A stretch of 64,000 nucleotides of DNA, from NCBI RefSeq assembly GCF_020616155.1, contig NZ_CP085530.1, forward strand, positions 3,660,845-3,724,844. The letters run 5' to 3'. The notes under the pieces were generated by a model, which worked only from the letters and a program-made list of their open reading frames with translations, had not been told where the DNA came from and ran no database searches. The position numbers were made by a program, and so were the translations under genes. Positions 25,110-34,916 of this stretch are shown here, in pieces (position 1 is the first letter of the stretch; each line of letters opens with the position of its first letter). The DNA comes from Vogesella sp. XCS3. GTDB taxonomy: Bacteria; Pseudomonadota; Gammaproteobacteria; Burkholderiales; Chromobacteriaceae.

Positions 25110-25625
25110 TTACACCAGCCCGCCCAAACCGGCCGCCGCACCGGCGGCCAGCAGCCACAGCGGGTTCAGCCGCGTGCGCCAGCTCAGCAATGCGCACACT
25201 GCCAGCAGCGCGCCACCGGTGAGGGAGGGCGGATGGCTGGCCGCCATCATCGCCACGCCTGCACCGATCAGCCCCACCGTCAGCGGTGCCAGCCCGCTAT
25301 TGATGGCTGTGGTCAGCCGGCTGCCGCGTGCTTGCTGCCACCAGCGCGCCACCCAGAAGCTCAGTAGCGACGACGGCAGGCAAATGCCGACCAGGCTGAC
25401 GATGGCGCCGGGCACGCCGGCTACCTTCCAGCCCACCAGGCTTACCACCAGCACGTTTGGCCCCGGTGCCGCCTGCGCCAGCGCAAACAGCGCGGCAAAC
25501 TCCTGGCCGCTCATCCAGCGCAATTCGGATACCACCACGCGGTGTAGCTCCGGCACGATGGCGTTGGCACCGCCTACCGCCAGCAGCGAAAACTGCATAA
25601 ACATCAGAAACAGAAAGATCAACAT
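25110..25625 (-). CDS. Chromate transporter, short-form subunit B
   Basis: This 171-residue membrane protein is half of a CHR-family transporter, with the signature GGANAIVPELHRVVV and AQAAPGPNVLVVSLVGW. Short-chain CHR proteins work as pairs and export chromate (or another oxyanion) from the cytoplasm. The partner gene ends one base before this start. Members of this family are numerous and true chromate resistance is often untested. Confidence 0.9.
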   Translation of the reverse strand: MLIFLFLMFMQFSLLAVGGANAIVPELHRVVVSELRWMSGQEFAALFALAQAAPGPNVLVVSLVGWKVAGVPGAIVSLVGICLPSSLLSFWVARWWQQARGSRLTTAINSGLAPLTVGLIGAGVAMMAASHPPSLTGGALLAVCALLSWRTRLNPLWLLAAGAAAGLGGLV

Positions 25626-25626
25626 A

Positions 25627-26178
25627 TCAGGCTCCCGGTTGCGGCCAACGCCAGGCCAGGACCACCGCCAGCGGTGCCAGCACCAGCAGCACCAGCCACA
25701 GCGGCAGCTGCAGTGCGGCCACCGCCGCGAAGGTGAGCAGCGCCAGCGCCCACGGCAAGCCGCGCCGAGGCAGGCGAGCGGCCAGCTTCAGCACCATGCC
25801 CAGCAGCAAGCCGATACCAGCCGGCGCCAGCCCGGCCAGCAGTTGCTGTAGCCAGGCAGCTTGCTGGTAGTGCTGATACAGCGTGGCCAGCAGCAGGATC
25901 AGCACCAGCGGCGCCAGCAGCAGGCCGGCCACCGCCAGCAGCGCGCCGCGCGCACCGTGAAAGCGGCTGCCGATGGCCACCGCCATATTGACGATATTGG
26001 GCCCGGGCAGGATCTGGCCTAGCGCCAGCAGCTCGGCAAACTCGGCATCGTTCAGCCAGCGGCGGCGCTGTACCAGCTGGTGCTGCGCCTGCGGCAGCAC
26101 GCCGCCAAAGCCGCTGAGGCCAATGAGGAAAAAGCCGCCAAACAGCGCTTTTTTGTCGGGAATGATCAGGGTATCCAT
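25627..26178 (-). CDS. Chromate transporter, short-form subunit A
   Basis: This 183-residue membrane protein is the other CHR half, with GLSGFGGVLPQAQHQLV, WLNDAEFAELLALGQILPGPNIVNMAV and four to six hydrophobic helices. Start MDTLIIPDKKA at 26178 was chosen over an upstream ATG because it matches family N-termini and leaves room for a promoter shared with the divergent LysR-type gene 78 bases away. That regulator is a good candidate controller. Confidence 0.9.
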   Translation of the reverse strand: MDTLIIPDKKALFGGFFLIGLSGFGGVLPQAQHQLVQRRRWLNDAEFAELLALGQILPGPNIVNMAVAIGSRFHGARGALLAVAGLLLAPLVLILLLATLYQHYQQAAWLQQLLAGLAPAGIGLLLGMVLKLAARLPRRGLPWALALLTFAAVAALQLPLWLVLLVLAPLAVVLAWRWPQPGA

Positions 26179-26255
26179 ACCCTGTAGCGTAGGGCCGGCG
26201 TGCGGCAGGCACAAACGGCTTTTTCTGGCTTGGCTTGTGCGTTATTCTCACAAGC

Positions 26256-27137
26256 ATGAACCGCAAGCTCCCGCCGCTCAACGCGCTGCGCGCCTTTGAA
26301 ATGGCCGCCCGCTACCAAAGCCTGACCGCTGCTGCCGAGCAGCTGCACGTCACCCACAGTGCCGTCAGTAGGCAGGTAGCGCTGCTGGAAGACTGGCTGG
26401 GCGTAGCACTGTTCGAACGGCTGGGCCGCCGCCTGCGGCTGACCGACGCCGGCCGCCACTATCTGCCGGTGGTGCAAGCCGCGTTCGACAGCATTGTCAA
26501 TGCCACCGAAAAACTCACAAGCCAGAAGCCACGGCTATTACGCATCAACGCCGCCCCCACCTTGGCCATGCACTGGCTGCTGCCCCGGCTGACGCAGTTC
26601 CAGCGCCGCCACCCCGAGGTAGAGCTGCGGCTGGCCACGTCCGACGCCATCATCAACAACCAGAACGCCGATTTCGACATTGCCATCCGCCGTGGCAACG
26701 ACCACTGGCATGGCTTTGTGTCCAGCATCTTTCTGGAAGAACACGAGCTGCCGGTAGCCAGCCCGGCCTTGCTGGCACGCCAGCCGCTGCCGGATGCTGC
26801 CGCGCTGGCGCAGCATACCTTGCTGCACTCCGAGACCCGCCCGGTAGCGTGGGAGCGCTGGCTGGCCGCGGCTGGCGTGCCCGGCCTGCAGCCTGCGGCT
26901 AACCAGCATTTCGATCACTACTACCTGGCGCTGCAGGCGGCGGTGGACGGCATGGGCATCACGCTGGGGCCCAGGCCGGTGATAGACGAACTGTTAGCCA
27001 GCGGCAAGCTGCAGATCGCGCTGCCTGCCCCGGCAGTACGGGTACGCGGCTATTCGTGGGTGGTGCCCCTGGCGCTGGCAGAAGACCCGCTGTGCGCCGA
27101 GTTCTGCACCTGGCTGGAAGACGAAGGCGGGGTGTAG
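26256..27137 (+). CDS. LysR-family regulator (GcvA-like)
   Basis: This 293-residue regulator has the GcvA-type N-terminus PPLNALRAFEMAARYQSLTAAAEQLHVTH in two pieces: a scaffold helix and helix-turn-helix, followed by SAVSRQVALLEDWLGVALF. The C-terminal sensor domain has NAAPTLAMHWLLPRL. It is transcribed divergently from the two chromate-transporter genes and most likely controls them. Start MNRKLPPL was chosen; seven upstream codons have no family match. Confidence 0.9.
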   Translation: MNRKLPPLNALRAFEMAARYQSLTAAAEQLHVTHSAVSRQVALLEDWLGVALFERLGRRLRLTDAGRHYLPVVQAAFDSIVNATEKLTSQKPRLLRINAAPTLAMHWLLPRLTQFQRRHPEVELRLATSDAIINNQNADFDIAIRRGNDHWHGFVSSIFLEEHELPVASPALLARQPLPDAAALAQHTLLHSETRPVAWERWLAAAGVPGLQPAANQHFDHYYLALQAAVDGMGITLGPRPVIDELLASGKLQIALPAPAVRVRGYSWVVPLALAEDPLCAEFCTWLEDEGGV

Positions 27138-27166
27138 CGGCCAGCTTGGCCGCGAGGGCAAAACGC

Positions 27167-27196
27167 ACAAGGCCGCAGCGTATGCTGCGGCCTTGT
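27167..27196. terminator. Convergent terminator between the LysR gene and the chemoreceptor gene
   Basis: A 13-bp perfect stem (27167-27179 with 27184-27196) with a 4-nt loop lies between two convergent stops. Its arms read ACAAGGCCGCAGC; TTGCTTG follows on the plus strand. Confidence 0.8.
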
Positions 27197-27216
27197 TGCT
27201 TGCCGGGGCGGGGTGC

Positions 27217-29103
27217 TTACAGGCGGAAGCGCGATACCATGCCGTGCAGGTGGCTGGACAGCTGGTGCAGGTCGTTCACGGTGCGGGTGGCGTTTTGCAC
27301 CGCCTGGTCGGTTTCAATCGCCATGTGGTTGGCCACCTCGGCGGCGCGCGCCATTTCGGTGGTGGCGATAGACTGCTCGCGGGTAGCGTCGGCAATGTCG
27401 CGGATGGTTTGCACCACGCGGCCAACCTCCTGCTCGATGCCGGCAATCTCGGTAGCGACCTGGCGCGACGCGCCCACGCCGGACTGTACCGATTGCTGCG
27501 TGCTGTTCATATTGGCCAGCGCCGAACTCACGTCTTCGTGCGTGGCGTGGATCAGCTGGCCGATCTCTACCGTGGCTTTGGACGTGCGTTCGGCCAGCTT
27601 GCGTACTTCGTCGGCCACCACGGCAAAGCCGCGGCCCATTTCGCCGGCGCGGGCCGCTTCAATGGCGGCGTTCAGCGCCAGCAGGTTGGTCTGGTCGGCA
27701 ATGTCCTTGATCACGTTGATGATCTGGTCCATTTCGGCAGAGCGTTGGCCCAGGCCGCCCAGCGTGGTAGCCAGCTCGCCCACGGCACAGGCAATGCCTT
27801 CGATGCCATCGGCCAGCTCGCCTACCGATTGCGCCGACTGGCGCGAAGTATGGCCGGTTTGTACTACCGATTCCTCGGCGCTGCCGGCATTGCTGGCAAT
27901 GTGGTTGATGCTGACGGTGATCTGCTCGATGGTGGCGGCGGTGGCGCTGGACGCGTCGGCCTGCTGCTGCGAGTCGCTGGCCAGCTGGCGGGTGATGCCG
28001 TTCAGGTCGTCGATGCCACCGTTCAGCGACACGGTGTGCTCGCGCACCTCCAGGAACATCTGGCGCAGGCTGCCGATGAAGCGGTTGAACGCCTGGGCGG
28101 TCTGGCCGATTTCATCGCGGCTGTCGATCTGCAGCTGGTGGGTGAGGTCGCCCTGGCCGCTGGCCACGTCCAGCAGCGCGTCACGCAGGCGTACCAGGTT
28201 GGCCAGCAGGCGGTTCAGCGCTACGTTGGCCAGCAGGCTGGCGGCCACGGCCACGGCCAGGCCGGCCAGCACCAGCGTGATCAGCATCTGGTTCAGCGGT
28301 GCCAGCAGAATGTCTTTTTCGGCCACGGTACCTAGTACCCAGTCGGTCCCCTCTACCACGGCGAGCTCGGCGTAGAAGGTTTTACCGTCGATCTCGACCT
28401 CGTGCAGTTGGGGCGTGCTGTTGGCCGCAGCCAGCAGGCCGGTGTCAAAGCCGGTCATCACTTCGCTTACCGGTTTCAGCGTACTGCCCTCGGCCGGGTG
28501 CACCACGATATTGCCTTCACGGGTAGCCAGGAAGGCGTAGCCGTCGCCGCGCAGCTTGATGCCTTTCACCACGGCGATCAGGCCTTCCAGCACGATATCG
28601 CCGCCGGCCACGCCCACCAGCTGGCCATCACGCAGGATGGGGCTGGCCAGGGTCACGCCCAGCTTGGCCGGGCTGGCAAACATATACGGTTGGGTCAGTA
28701 CCACGCTGCGCTTTTCGCTGGCCAGCTTGTACCACGGGCGGGCGGTGGGGTCGTAGCCGGGCTTGGGCGGGCGGTTCGGGTCGTCGTAATGCATGGCTTT
28801 GTCTTCGTAGCCGGCAAAAATCTGGTCGAAACCGCCGGCGGCCTTGCCTTGCTCCAGGCTGGCGTAAGGCGCGCTGGCATCTTCTTTGCCCAGCCGGCCG
28901 GCGGTGGCGCGGATGGCGTCGCCACGCTGGCCTACCCAGCGGCCTAGTGCCTGGCTATTACCGGCAATGGCTGCGTTCAGTTCCTGCTCTACGCCGCGCA
29001 CGATTTCCACGCGCATGCGCTGGTAGGCCAGTGCCGACAGCACGGCAATGGCGATGGCCAGCAGAATGGCCACAAAAAGCATGAGTCGCTGTTTAAGGGA
29101 CAT
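27217..29103 (-). CDS. Methyl-accepting chemotaxis protein with dCache sensor
   Basis: This 628-residue chemoreceptor has an N-terminal membrane helix (residues about 7-28), a periplasmic dCache domain and a second helix near 275-297. The dCache part shows the ligand-pocket pattern DPTARPWYK and [14 protein letters not shown] segment and the cytoplasmic hairpin follow, whose tip is [19 protein letters not shown] plus [16 protein letters not shown]. The ligand is likely an amino acid or small amine, as for many dCache receptors, but is not determined here. No che genes are nearby, so it is an orphan receptor. Start MSLKQRL at 29103 was chosen. Confidence 0.95.
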   Translation of the reverse strand: MSLKQRLMLFVAILLAIAIAVLSALAYQRMRVEIVRGVEQELNAAIAGNSQALGRWVGQRGDAIRATAGRLGKEDASAPYASLEQGKAAGGFDQIFAGYEDKAMHYDDPNRPPKPGYDPTARPWYKLASEKRSVVLTQPYMFASPAKLGVTLASPILRDGQLVGVAGGDIVLEGLIAVVKGIKLRGDGYAFLATREGNIVVHPAEGSTLKPVSEVMTGFDTGLLAAANSTPQLHEVEIDGKTFYAELAVVEGTDWVLGTVAEKDILLAPLNQMLITLVLAGLAVAVAASLLANVALNRLLANLVRLRDALLDVASGQGDLTHQLQIDSRDEIGQTAQAFNRFIGSLRQMFLEVREHTVSLNGGIDDLNGITRQLASDSQQQADASSATAATIEQITVSINHIASNAGSAEESVVQTGHTSRQSAQSVGELADGIEGIACAVGELATTLGGLGQRSAEMDQIINVIKDIADQTNLLALNAAIEAARAGEMGRGFAVVADEVRKLAERTSKATVEIGQLIHATHEDVSSALANMNSTQQSVQSGVGASRQVATEIAGIEQEVGRVVQTIRDIADATREQSIATTEMARAAEVANHMAIETDQAVQNATRTVNDLHQLSSHLHGMVSRFRL

Positions 29104-29330
29104 GGGTGCCTCGTTGAATGACAAAGGGCGGCCGGTGCCTTGTACTGGCAGCGTGTCGCCCTGGGTGTGTGGGAAAAACCGCGTTGTTTGTATTGTTATG
29201 TATCAAATATAGCGGTGTAATCTTAACAAATTGTGAAGAATATTACAGCTAGATTTTGCGTTGGCCGCATAAAACACTACGCCCCGCGCTGGGGTAGCAG
29301 GCGGGGCGTAGTGTTTTATGCTGGCATGTT

Positions 29331-30704
29331 TTACAGCCGTAGCTGTCGGCTGCTGGCTTTGCCGGCCAGCGCGTGGTCGTGGGTGACCAGCAGCAGCGCG
29401 CAGCCGATGCGCGCCAGCTCGTCCAGCAGGCAGTGCACGGTGTCCTGCTGGGTGAGCGGGTCCAGCCGCGAGGTAGGCTCGTCGGCAAACAGCAACGCCG
29501 GCTGCAGCAGCAGGGTGCGGATCAGCGCCAGCCGTTGCAGCTCGCCGCCTGACACCTGCGATGGCTTGCGCGCCAGCAGGCCGGGCGACAAGCGCAGCCG
29601 GTGCAGCAGCGTTTCCAGGCTGGCCAAAGGTTGGCCGCAGTGCTTCAGCACGTCGTGCAGCGCGGTGTGCAGCGTTACGTGCGGCGCAAACGCCTGCACC
29701 GGGTCCTGGTACAGCTTTTGCCACGCGGTGCGCGGCAAGCCGTCGCGGTAGCGCACGCTGCCGTGGTCGGCACGGGTCAGCCCCAGCAGGATGTTGCCCA
29801 GCGTGCTTTTGCCGGCACCGCTGTCGGCCAGCAGGGCCACGCGCTCGCCGGCGGCAATATCGATGTCCACGTTGCGGAACAGCGGCAGGCTGCCGTAGGC
29901 CTTGGCCAAGCTGCGCCCCTGCAGCAGCCAGTCGCCCGGCACCGGGTGGGCGATGGCAGGCCACGCTTGCGGCTCGGCGGCCAACAGCTGCTGTGTGTAC
30001 GGGTGCTGCGGCTGCTGCAGTACCTGGCTGGCCGGGCCGTGCTCCACCACCTCGCCGCCACGCATTACCAGCACCTGGCCGCCCAGCGTGCGCGCCAGCG
30101 CGATGTCGTGGGTGATGGTAAGCAGGCAGCGGCCGTCGGCCAGATGCTGTTGCAGTAGCTGCGCCAGCGTGGCGCAGGCGCGGCTGTCCAGCCCTTTGCT
30201 GGGTTCGTCGGCCAGCAGCAAGCCGGCGCCGCCCAGCGTGGCGGCGGCAAACGCCACCCGCTGCGCCATGCCACCCGACAGCTGGTGGGGGTAATGGCGC
30301 TGCGCTGCCTGCAGCCCCAGCCGTGCTAGTTGGCCGCGCGCTTCGGCGTGGGCACCGCCTGCCGCGCCGCGCCAGCCTTCCGCCACCTGCGGCAGCACCC
30401 GCATGGTGGGGTCCAGTGCGGTGGCGGGCTCTTGCGGCAGGATGGCCAGCTGTTCGCCCCATAGCGCGCAGCGGTTGGCCGCGTCGGCCAGCGGCCACGT
30501 CTGGCTAGCCTGCCGCAGCTGGCCACTGGCGCGCAGGCCGGCGGGCAGGGTACCCATGATGGCGTGCGCCAGCAGCGACTTGCCGGAGCCGCTTTCGCCC
30601 AGCACGGTCAGCGCCTCGCCCGGGGTCAGGGTGAGGTCCAGCGCCTGCAGCAGGCAGTGTTGTTGCTGGTAGACGGCCACGCCGTCCAGATGCAGGCTGT
30701 TCAT
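29331..30704 (-). CDS. Fused two-domain ABC ATPase of a Dpp/Opp-type transporter
   Basis: The 457-residue protein joins two nucleotide-binding domains, equivalent to DppD plus DppF. Domain 1 has GESGSGKS, the signature LSGGMAQRVAF and Walker B LLLADEP; domain 2 has ADSGAGKS, VSGGELQRLAL and LLFADEPTSRLD. Domain 1's switch His is in ITHD and domain 2's in VTHDHAL. It powers import through the two permeases upstream in the operon. Start MNSLHLDG at 30704 overlaps the DppC-type permease stop as ATGA. Confidence 0.92.
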   Translation of the reverse strand: MNSLHLDGVAVYQQQHCLLQALDLTLTPGEALTVLGESGSGKSLLAHAIMGTLPAGLRASGQLRQASQTWPLADAANRCALWGEQLAILPQEPATALDPTMRVLPQVAEGWRGAAGGAHAEARGQLARLGLQAAQRHYPHQLSGGMAQRVAFAAATLGGAGLLLADEPSKGLDSRACATLAQLLQQHLADGRCLLTITHDIALARTLGGQVLVMRGGEVVEHGPASQVLQQPQHPYTQQLLAAEPQAWPAIAHPVPGDWLLQGRSLAKAYGSLPLFRNVDIDIAAGERVALLADSGAGKSTLGNILLGLTRADHGSVRYRDGLPRTAWQKLYQDPVQAFAPHVTLHTALHDVLKHCGQPLASLETLLHRLRLSPGLLARKPSQVSGGELQRLALIRTLLLQPALLFADEPTSRLDPLTQQDTVHCLLDELARIGCALLLVTHDHALAGKASSRQLRL

Positions 30705-31498
30705 CGTGTTATCTCCAGCGGGCGTAGCAGCACCAGTGCGGCCAGGGTCAGCGCCAGCACGGCTACTGGTGCCAATACCAGGCGGGGCGCTTCGCTGTAA
30801 TGCGGTAGCGCTTCGGTCATCATCAGGCCCAGCTCGGCCGCCGGCGGCTGCAGGCCGACGCCGACGTAGCCCAGTGTGGACAGCGCCAGGATGGCGGTGG
30901 CCATGCCGAAGCTGGCCATGGTCAGCAGCATGGGCGCCAGCTCCGGCCACAGGTGGCGGCGCACGATGTACAGCGGGCCAAAGCCCAGCAGGCGCGAGGC
31001 TTCCACGTGCGGGCTGGCCAGTACCAGCCGGCTGCGCGCCCGTGTCATGCGGAAGTACTCCACCCATTGCGCCAGCGCCAGCCCCAGATACAGGGTGACA
31101 AAGCCGCCCTTGGCCATGGCGGAAAAAATCAGCACGATCAGCAGCCCCGGCAGCGCCAGCACGCCATCGGCCACGCCGCGCAGCACGGTATCGGTGATGC
31201 CGCCGCGCCAGGCGGACAGCACGCCCAGCAGGCAGCCCAGCAGTGCGGCGCTCAGCACGCACAGCGCGGCCAACCCTAGCGACAGCCGGGTGGCGCTGGC
31301 CACGCGCGCCATCACGCTGCGGCCCAGCTGGTCGCGGCCCAGTGGCTCGGCCAGGCTGGGGCTGGCCAGAAACTGCATCAGGTCCTGGCGTGCCGGGTCC
31401 GGCCACAGCCAGGGGCCGGCCACCGCCAGCAGCACGATCAGCCCCAGCAGTAGCCAGGCCAGGCGGCGGTGCCAGGGTAATAAAGCAAGGTAAGTCAT
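30701..31498 (-). CDS. DppC-type ABC permease
   Basis: This 265-residue inner-membrane permease has six hydrophobic segments. The DppC/NikC features are HPFGTD-like LGRDQLGRSVMARV near the start, VADGVLALPGLLIVLIF and the EAA loop EASRLLGFGPLYIVRRHLWPE. Start is directly after the stop of the DppB-type gene, and the stop overlaps the ATPase start by four bases. It forms the channel with the DppB-type subunit. Confidence 0.92.
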   Translation of the reverse strand: MTYLALLPWHRRLAWLLLGLIVLLAVAGPWLWPDPARQDLMQFLASPSLAEPLGRDQLGRSVMARVASATRLSLGLAALCVLSAALLGCLLGVLSAWRGGITDTVLRGVADGVLALPGLLIVLIFSAMAKGGFVTLYLGLALAQWVEYFRMTRARSRLVLASPHVEASRLLGFGPLYIVRRHLWPELAPMLLTMASFGMATAILALSTLGYVGVGLQPPAAELGLMMTEALPHYSEAPRLVLAPVAVLALTLAALVLLRPLEITR

Positions 31499-32461
31499 TT
31501 ACGGCTCCGCCGGGCCACGCGGGTCGATGGCCAGGCATAACAGGTCGGTAAGGGTATTGAGCAGCACGAACAGCCAGGCCAGCAGCAGGGTGCAGCCCTG
31601 GATCATCGGCACATCGCGCCAGAACACGGCGTGCACCAGCGCGTGGCCGATGCCGGGCCAGGCAAACAGGCTTTCCACCACCACCACGCCTTCTATCAGC
31701 AGCACCAGCTGCACGCCGGCGTAAGCCACCACGGTGACGCCGATATTGCGCAGGCCGTGGCGCCAGAACGCCCGCCACGGCGACAGGCCTTTGGTGAGCG
31801 CAAAGCGGTAGTAGTCGGACTGCACCACTGCCAGCACGCTGTCGCGCACGATGCGCGCGGTGAGGCCGCACAGGCCCAGGCCCAGCGTCAGCGCCGGTAG
31901 CAGCAGATTGCCGCTGTCGCCGTGGCCGGCGGCCGGCACCCAGCCCAGCTGTACCGACAGGCCCAGCATCAACAGCAAGCCCAGCACAAATGGTGGTAGC
32001 GCCCGCAGTGCCACGCTCGCCAGCAGGGTCAGGCGGTCGGCCCAGCCGCCGGGTGCCAGGCCGCTGGCCAGCCCTAGCGGCAGGCCCAGCCCCAGTGCCA
32101 GCGCCACGCTGGCGGCGGCCAGCTGCAGCGTGGCGCCCAGGTGATGGCCGATTTCCTCCAGCACCGCGCCGCCGGTCACCAGCGATTGCCCCAGCTGGCC
32201 GTGCGCCAGCTGTTGCAGCCAGTGGGCAAACTGCTGCCACGCCGGTTGCGCCAGCCCCAGCTCTTGCCGCACGGCGTCGGCGGCGGCGGCGTCCACGTAG
32301 TCGTAGCCGTAGCGGCCGGCAGCAATGCGGAACGCCATGTCACCCGGCAGATGCTGTACCAGCACAAAGCACAGCGTGGCCACCAGCAGCGACACCACCA
32401 GCGCCTGTACCAGCCGCTGGCCCAGCACGCGGGCCAGGCTGTGTTGCGTGATGGCGGCCAT
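31499..32461 (-). CDS. DppB-type ABC permease
   Basis: This 320-residue permease has the DppB/NikB architecture: an N-terminal helix with LPGDMAFRIAAG, a QLGQSLVTG-type amphipathic region, and the domain with RALPPFVLGLLL. The EAA-like loop is FALTKGLSPWRAFWRHGLRN and the C-terminal helix pair ends VESLFAWPGIGHALV. It sits directly between the solute-binding protein and DppC-type genes with no gap, so all four are one operon. Confidence 0.92.
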   Translation of the reverse strand: MAAITQHSLARVLGQRLVQALVVSLLVATLCFVLVQHLPGDMAFRIAAGRYGYDYVDAAAADAVRQELGLAQPAWQQFAHWLQQLAHGQLGQSLVTGGAVLEEIGHHLGATLQLAAASVALALGLGLPLGLASGLAPGGWADRLTLLASVALRALPPFVLGLLLMLGLSVQLGWVPAAGHGDSGNLLLPALTLGLGLCGLTARIVRDSVLAVVQSDYYRFALTKGLSPWRAFWRHGLRNIGVTVVAYAGVQLVLLIEGVVVVESLFAWPGIGHALVHAVFWRDVPMIQGCTLLLAWLFVLLNTLTDLLCLAIDPRGPAEP

Positions 32462-33985
32462 TTAGCGGCCCCAGCTCATGTCGCTCAGGCGGTAGCTGCG
32501 TTCTTGCGGGTCTAGGCTGACGCCGCGCAGCGCCTTGCTCACCGCCGCGCTCTGGCGGTACCAGGCTACCGGCAGCACCGGCAGCTCCTGTTGCAGGATG
32601 GTGGCCACTTTCAGCCGTGCAGCGGCGGCCTGTGCCGGCTTCAGCCCGCCCTGGCCCAGTGCGGCCAACTGTTGCGACAGCACGGCGTGCTGCCACTTCA
32701 TCACGCCCCAGTCGGCGCCGTCGTCGGTGAAGTCACCCAGCAGCGTGACCAGCGGGTCCGGCACTAGCGCGTAGTTGCGCGCGTACAGCGCCAGCTCCAG
32801 TGTGCCGTCCTTGTGGCCGGCCGGAATCTCGCTGGAGTTGCCCACCTTCACCTGCACGGCGATGCCGGCCTGGCGCAGCTGTTCCTGCAGCGCGGTGGCA
32901 ATCAGCGGCAGCTCGGGGCGGTCTGGGTAGGTGCGCAGTGTTAGCGCCAGCTTCTCGCCATTGCGTACCAGCTGGCCGTCGGCGTCCGGCTTCCAGCCCT
33001 GCGCGGCAAAGCTGCGGCGGGCTTGCTCTGGCTGGTAGGCCAGCGCCGGCAGCCCAGGCTGGTGCCAGGCTTTCATGCTGGGCGGGAACAGCTGCGTGGC
33101 CGCCATCTGCGGGTCGCGCAGCAGCGCGGTGGCAATGGCCTGGCGGTTCAGGCTCTGGCTGATGGCCAGGCGCATGGCCGGGGTGTTCAGCCATTTGTGG
33201 CCGGCGTTGAACTTGATCTGGATGGCGCGTGGCAAGGTGGCGGACACGATGCTGACGCGCGGGCTGGCTTGCAGCCGCGTAATGCTGACCGGGTCCAGGC
33301 CGAAGGCGATGTCGGCCTGGCCGCTTTCTGCCATCAGGGTGCGGCTTTCGGCGCGGCCGATGGCCTGGTAGCCCACCTCGGTAATCGCCGGCTTCTTGCC
33401 CTGCCAGCCGGCAAAGGCCTGCACATTCACACGTTGCGGCTGCTGCAGCTGGCTGATGCGGTAGGGGCCGCTGCCGATGATGCTTTTTACGCTACCGTCG
33501 GCGGCGTACGACGCCGGGGCCAGCACCTGGGTATGGGTGTGGGCAAACACCGCCGGCAGCGGGGCGAACGGTTTGCTCAGCACCACCACCACGTCCTTGC
33601 CGTCGGCACGGATGGCGCTGATGGGGGCGTTTTCCAGCATGCCGGGCTTTTTGCGTGCTTTTTCCAGCGCCGCCACCACGTTGGCCGCGCTTACCGCGCT
33701 GCCGTCGTGAAAGCGCGCGCCGTCGCGCAGTGTGAAGCGCCAGCTTAGCTGGTCGCTGCTGGCTTGCCAGCGGCTGGCCAGGCCGGGCTTGAGCGTGCCG
33801 GCGTTATCGGCATCGACCAGGGTTTCGGCTACCTGCAAGCGGGTAAACAGAATGCCGCTACTGGACGACGGGTCCAGGCTGTGGATTTCCCACGGGCCGA
33901 TCAGGTTCAGCGCTTTGGCCTGGGCGCACAGGCCGGCGGCCAGCAGCAGGCTGCCGGCTAGCAGAGAGGATCGCAGAGGGTGCAT
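32462..33985 (-). CDS. Dpp/Opp/Nik-type periplasmic substrate-binding protein
   Basis: The 507-residue protein belongs to the SBP_bac_5 family, with a Sec signal peptide (cleavage probably after AQA, about residue 24), PGLASRWQASSDQLSWRFTL split across the family motif, and the DGSAVSAANVVAAL segment. Binding proteins of this family carry peptides, nickel or metallophore-metal complexes. Two hints favour a metal complex: an AT-rich Fur-like box just upstream and a FecBCD-type system next to it. Start MHPLRSSL at 33985 gives the complete signal peptide. Confidence 0.88.
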   Translation of the reverse strand: MHPLRSSLLAGSLLLAAGLCAQAKALNLIGPWEIHSLDPSSSSGILFTRLQVAETLVDADNAGTLKPGLASRWQASSDQLSWRFTLRDGARFHDGSAVSAANVVAALEKARKKPGMLENAPISAIRADGKDVVVVLSKPFAPLPAVFAHTHTQVLAPASYAADGSVKSIIGSGPYRISQLQQPQRVNVQAFAGWQGKKPAITEVGYQAIGRAESRTLMAESGQADIAFGLDPVSITRLQASPRVSIVSATLPRAIQIKFNAGHKWLNTPAMRLAISQSLNRQAIATALLRDPQMAATQLFPPSMKAWHQPGLPALAYQPEQARRSFAAQGWKPDADGQLVRNGEKLALTLRTYPDRPELPLIATALQEQLRQAGIAVQVKVGNSSEIPAGHKDGTLELALYARNYALVPDPLVTLLGDFTDDGADWGVMKWQHAVLSQQLAALGQGGLKPAQAAAARLKVATILQQELPVLPVAWYRQSAAVSKALRGVSLDPQERSYRLSDMSWGR

Positions 33986-33997
33986 GGTTATTCCAAT

Positions 33998-34016
33998 CTT
34001 ATCGAGAATTATTATC
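33998..34016 (-). promoter_or_regulatory. Candidate Fur-like box before the Dpp-type operon
   Basis: The 19-base minus-strand word GATAATAATTCTCGATAAG matches about eleven positions of the Fur consensus in an otherwise GC-rich region, 13 bases before the start codon. A related word, TTATCGATAA, lies in the leader of the FecB-type gene near 37097. I cannot tell Fur from another metal regulator. Confidence 0.45.
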
Positions 34017-34154
34017 GACCGGAATGCTATACAGTAACATTTTATTTGGCAAGTGCGGTTTCCCGCATCGCAGCAAATGGCAGCGGCTGCCAACAGCAGC
34101 AACCCGGCGTGCAAGCGGCAGGCCGGGCTGGGGGGTGGGGCAGGTAGTGCGGGG

Positions 34155-34916
34155 CTAGCCGCTGTGCGGGCACAGCACGCTGTGGCCGCTGGTGGTATGC
34201 GCCTGGTGGATGGCCACGCCGAATAAGGGCGCCAGCACGGCGGGGGTAAGGATGTCGCGGGCAGGGCCGGCGGCCAGTAGCCGGCCGTGCTGCAGCAACA
34301 GCACGCGGTCGGCGTAGGCCAGCGCGGCGTTCAGGTCGTGCAGCACCACCACAGTGGTGAGCTGGCGCGCCTGCGTTTGCTCGCGCACGCTGCGCATCAC
34401 CTGCACCTGGTGTTGCAGGTCCAGCGCGCTGATCGGCTCGTCCAGTAGCAACAGGCCGGGCTGGCGCAGTAGCACCTGCGCCAGAAACACCATCTGGCGC
34501 TGGCCGCCGCTGAGCTCGCACAGCCGGCGTTCGGCCAGTGCGCCCAGCCCCAGTGCGGCCAACTGTTGTTGCACCGCCGTGCGCTGTTCGGCGCTGACGC
34601 GCCAGCCCAATGCGCCGAGCTGCCCCAGCAACACTGCCTCGGTCACGCTGAGGCGGCTGCGCGTGCTGCAGTCCTGCGGCAGGTAGCCGCACGCTGCGTG
34701 CAACTGGCCGCCGCGCTGCAACGGTAGCGCCTGGCCCTGCCATTGCAGTTGGCCGCGTGCCGGCAGCAGGCCGGCCAGCGTTTTCAGCAGCGTGGTTTTG
34801 CCGCTGCCGTTGGGGCCCAGCAGGGCGGTGACTTCGCCCGGCCGTGCCTCGAACGACACATCGTGCAGGATGGCCTGGCGCCCCAGGCTGACGTTCAGTT
34901 GTTGTGCCTGCAGCAT
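34155..34916 (-). CDS. FecE-type ABC ATPase for metal-chelate or vitamin uptake
   Basis: The 253-residue ATPase has Walker A GPNGSGKT, signature LSGGQRQMVFLAQVL, Walker B LLLLDEPISALD and the switch His in VVLHDLNAAL. It matches FecE/BtuD/FepC ATPases. The start is set by the junction TAATG, where the ATG overlaps the permease stop. It is the last gene of fecB-fecCD-fecE; the Dpp-type operon begins 169 bases further on. Confidence 0.92.
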   Translation of the reverse strand: MLQAQQLNVSLGRQAILHDVSFEARPGEVTALLGPNGSGKTTLLKTLAGLLPARGQLQWQGQALPLQRGGQLHAACGYLPQDCSTRSRLSVTEAVLLGQLGALGWRVSAEQRTAVQQQLAALGLGALAERRLCELSGGQRQMVFLAQVLLRQPGLLLLDEPISALDLQHQVQVMRSVREQTQARQLTTVVVLHDLNAALAYADRVLLLQHGRLLAAGPARDILTPAVLAPLFGVAIHQAHTTSGHSVLCPHSG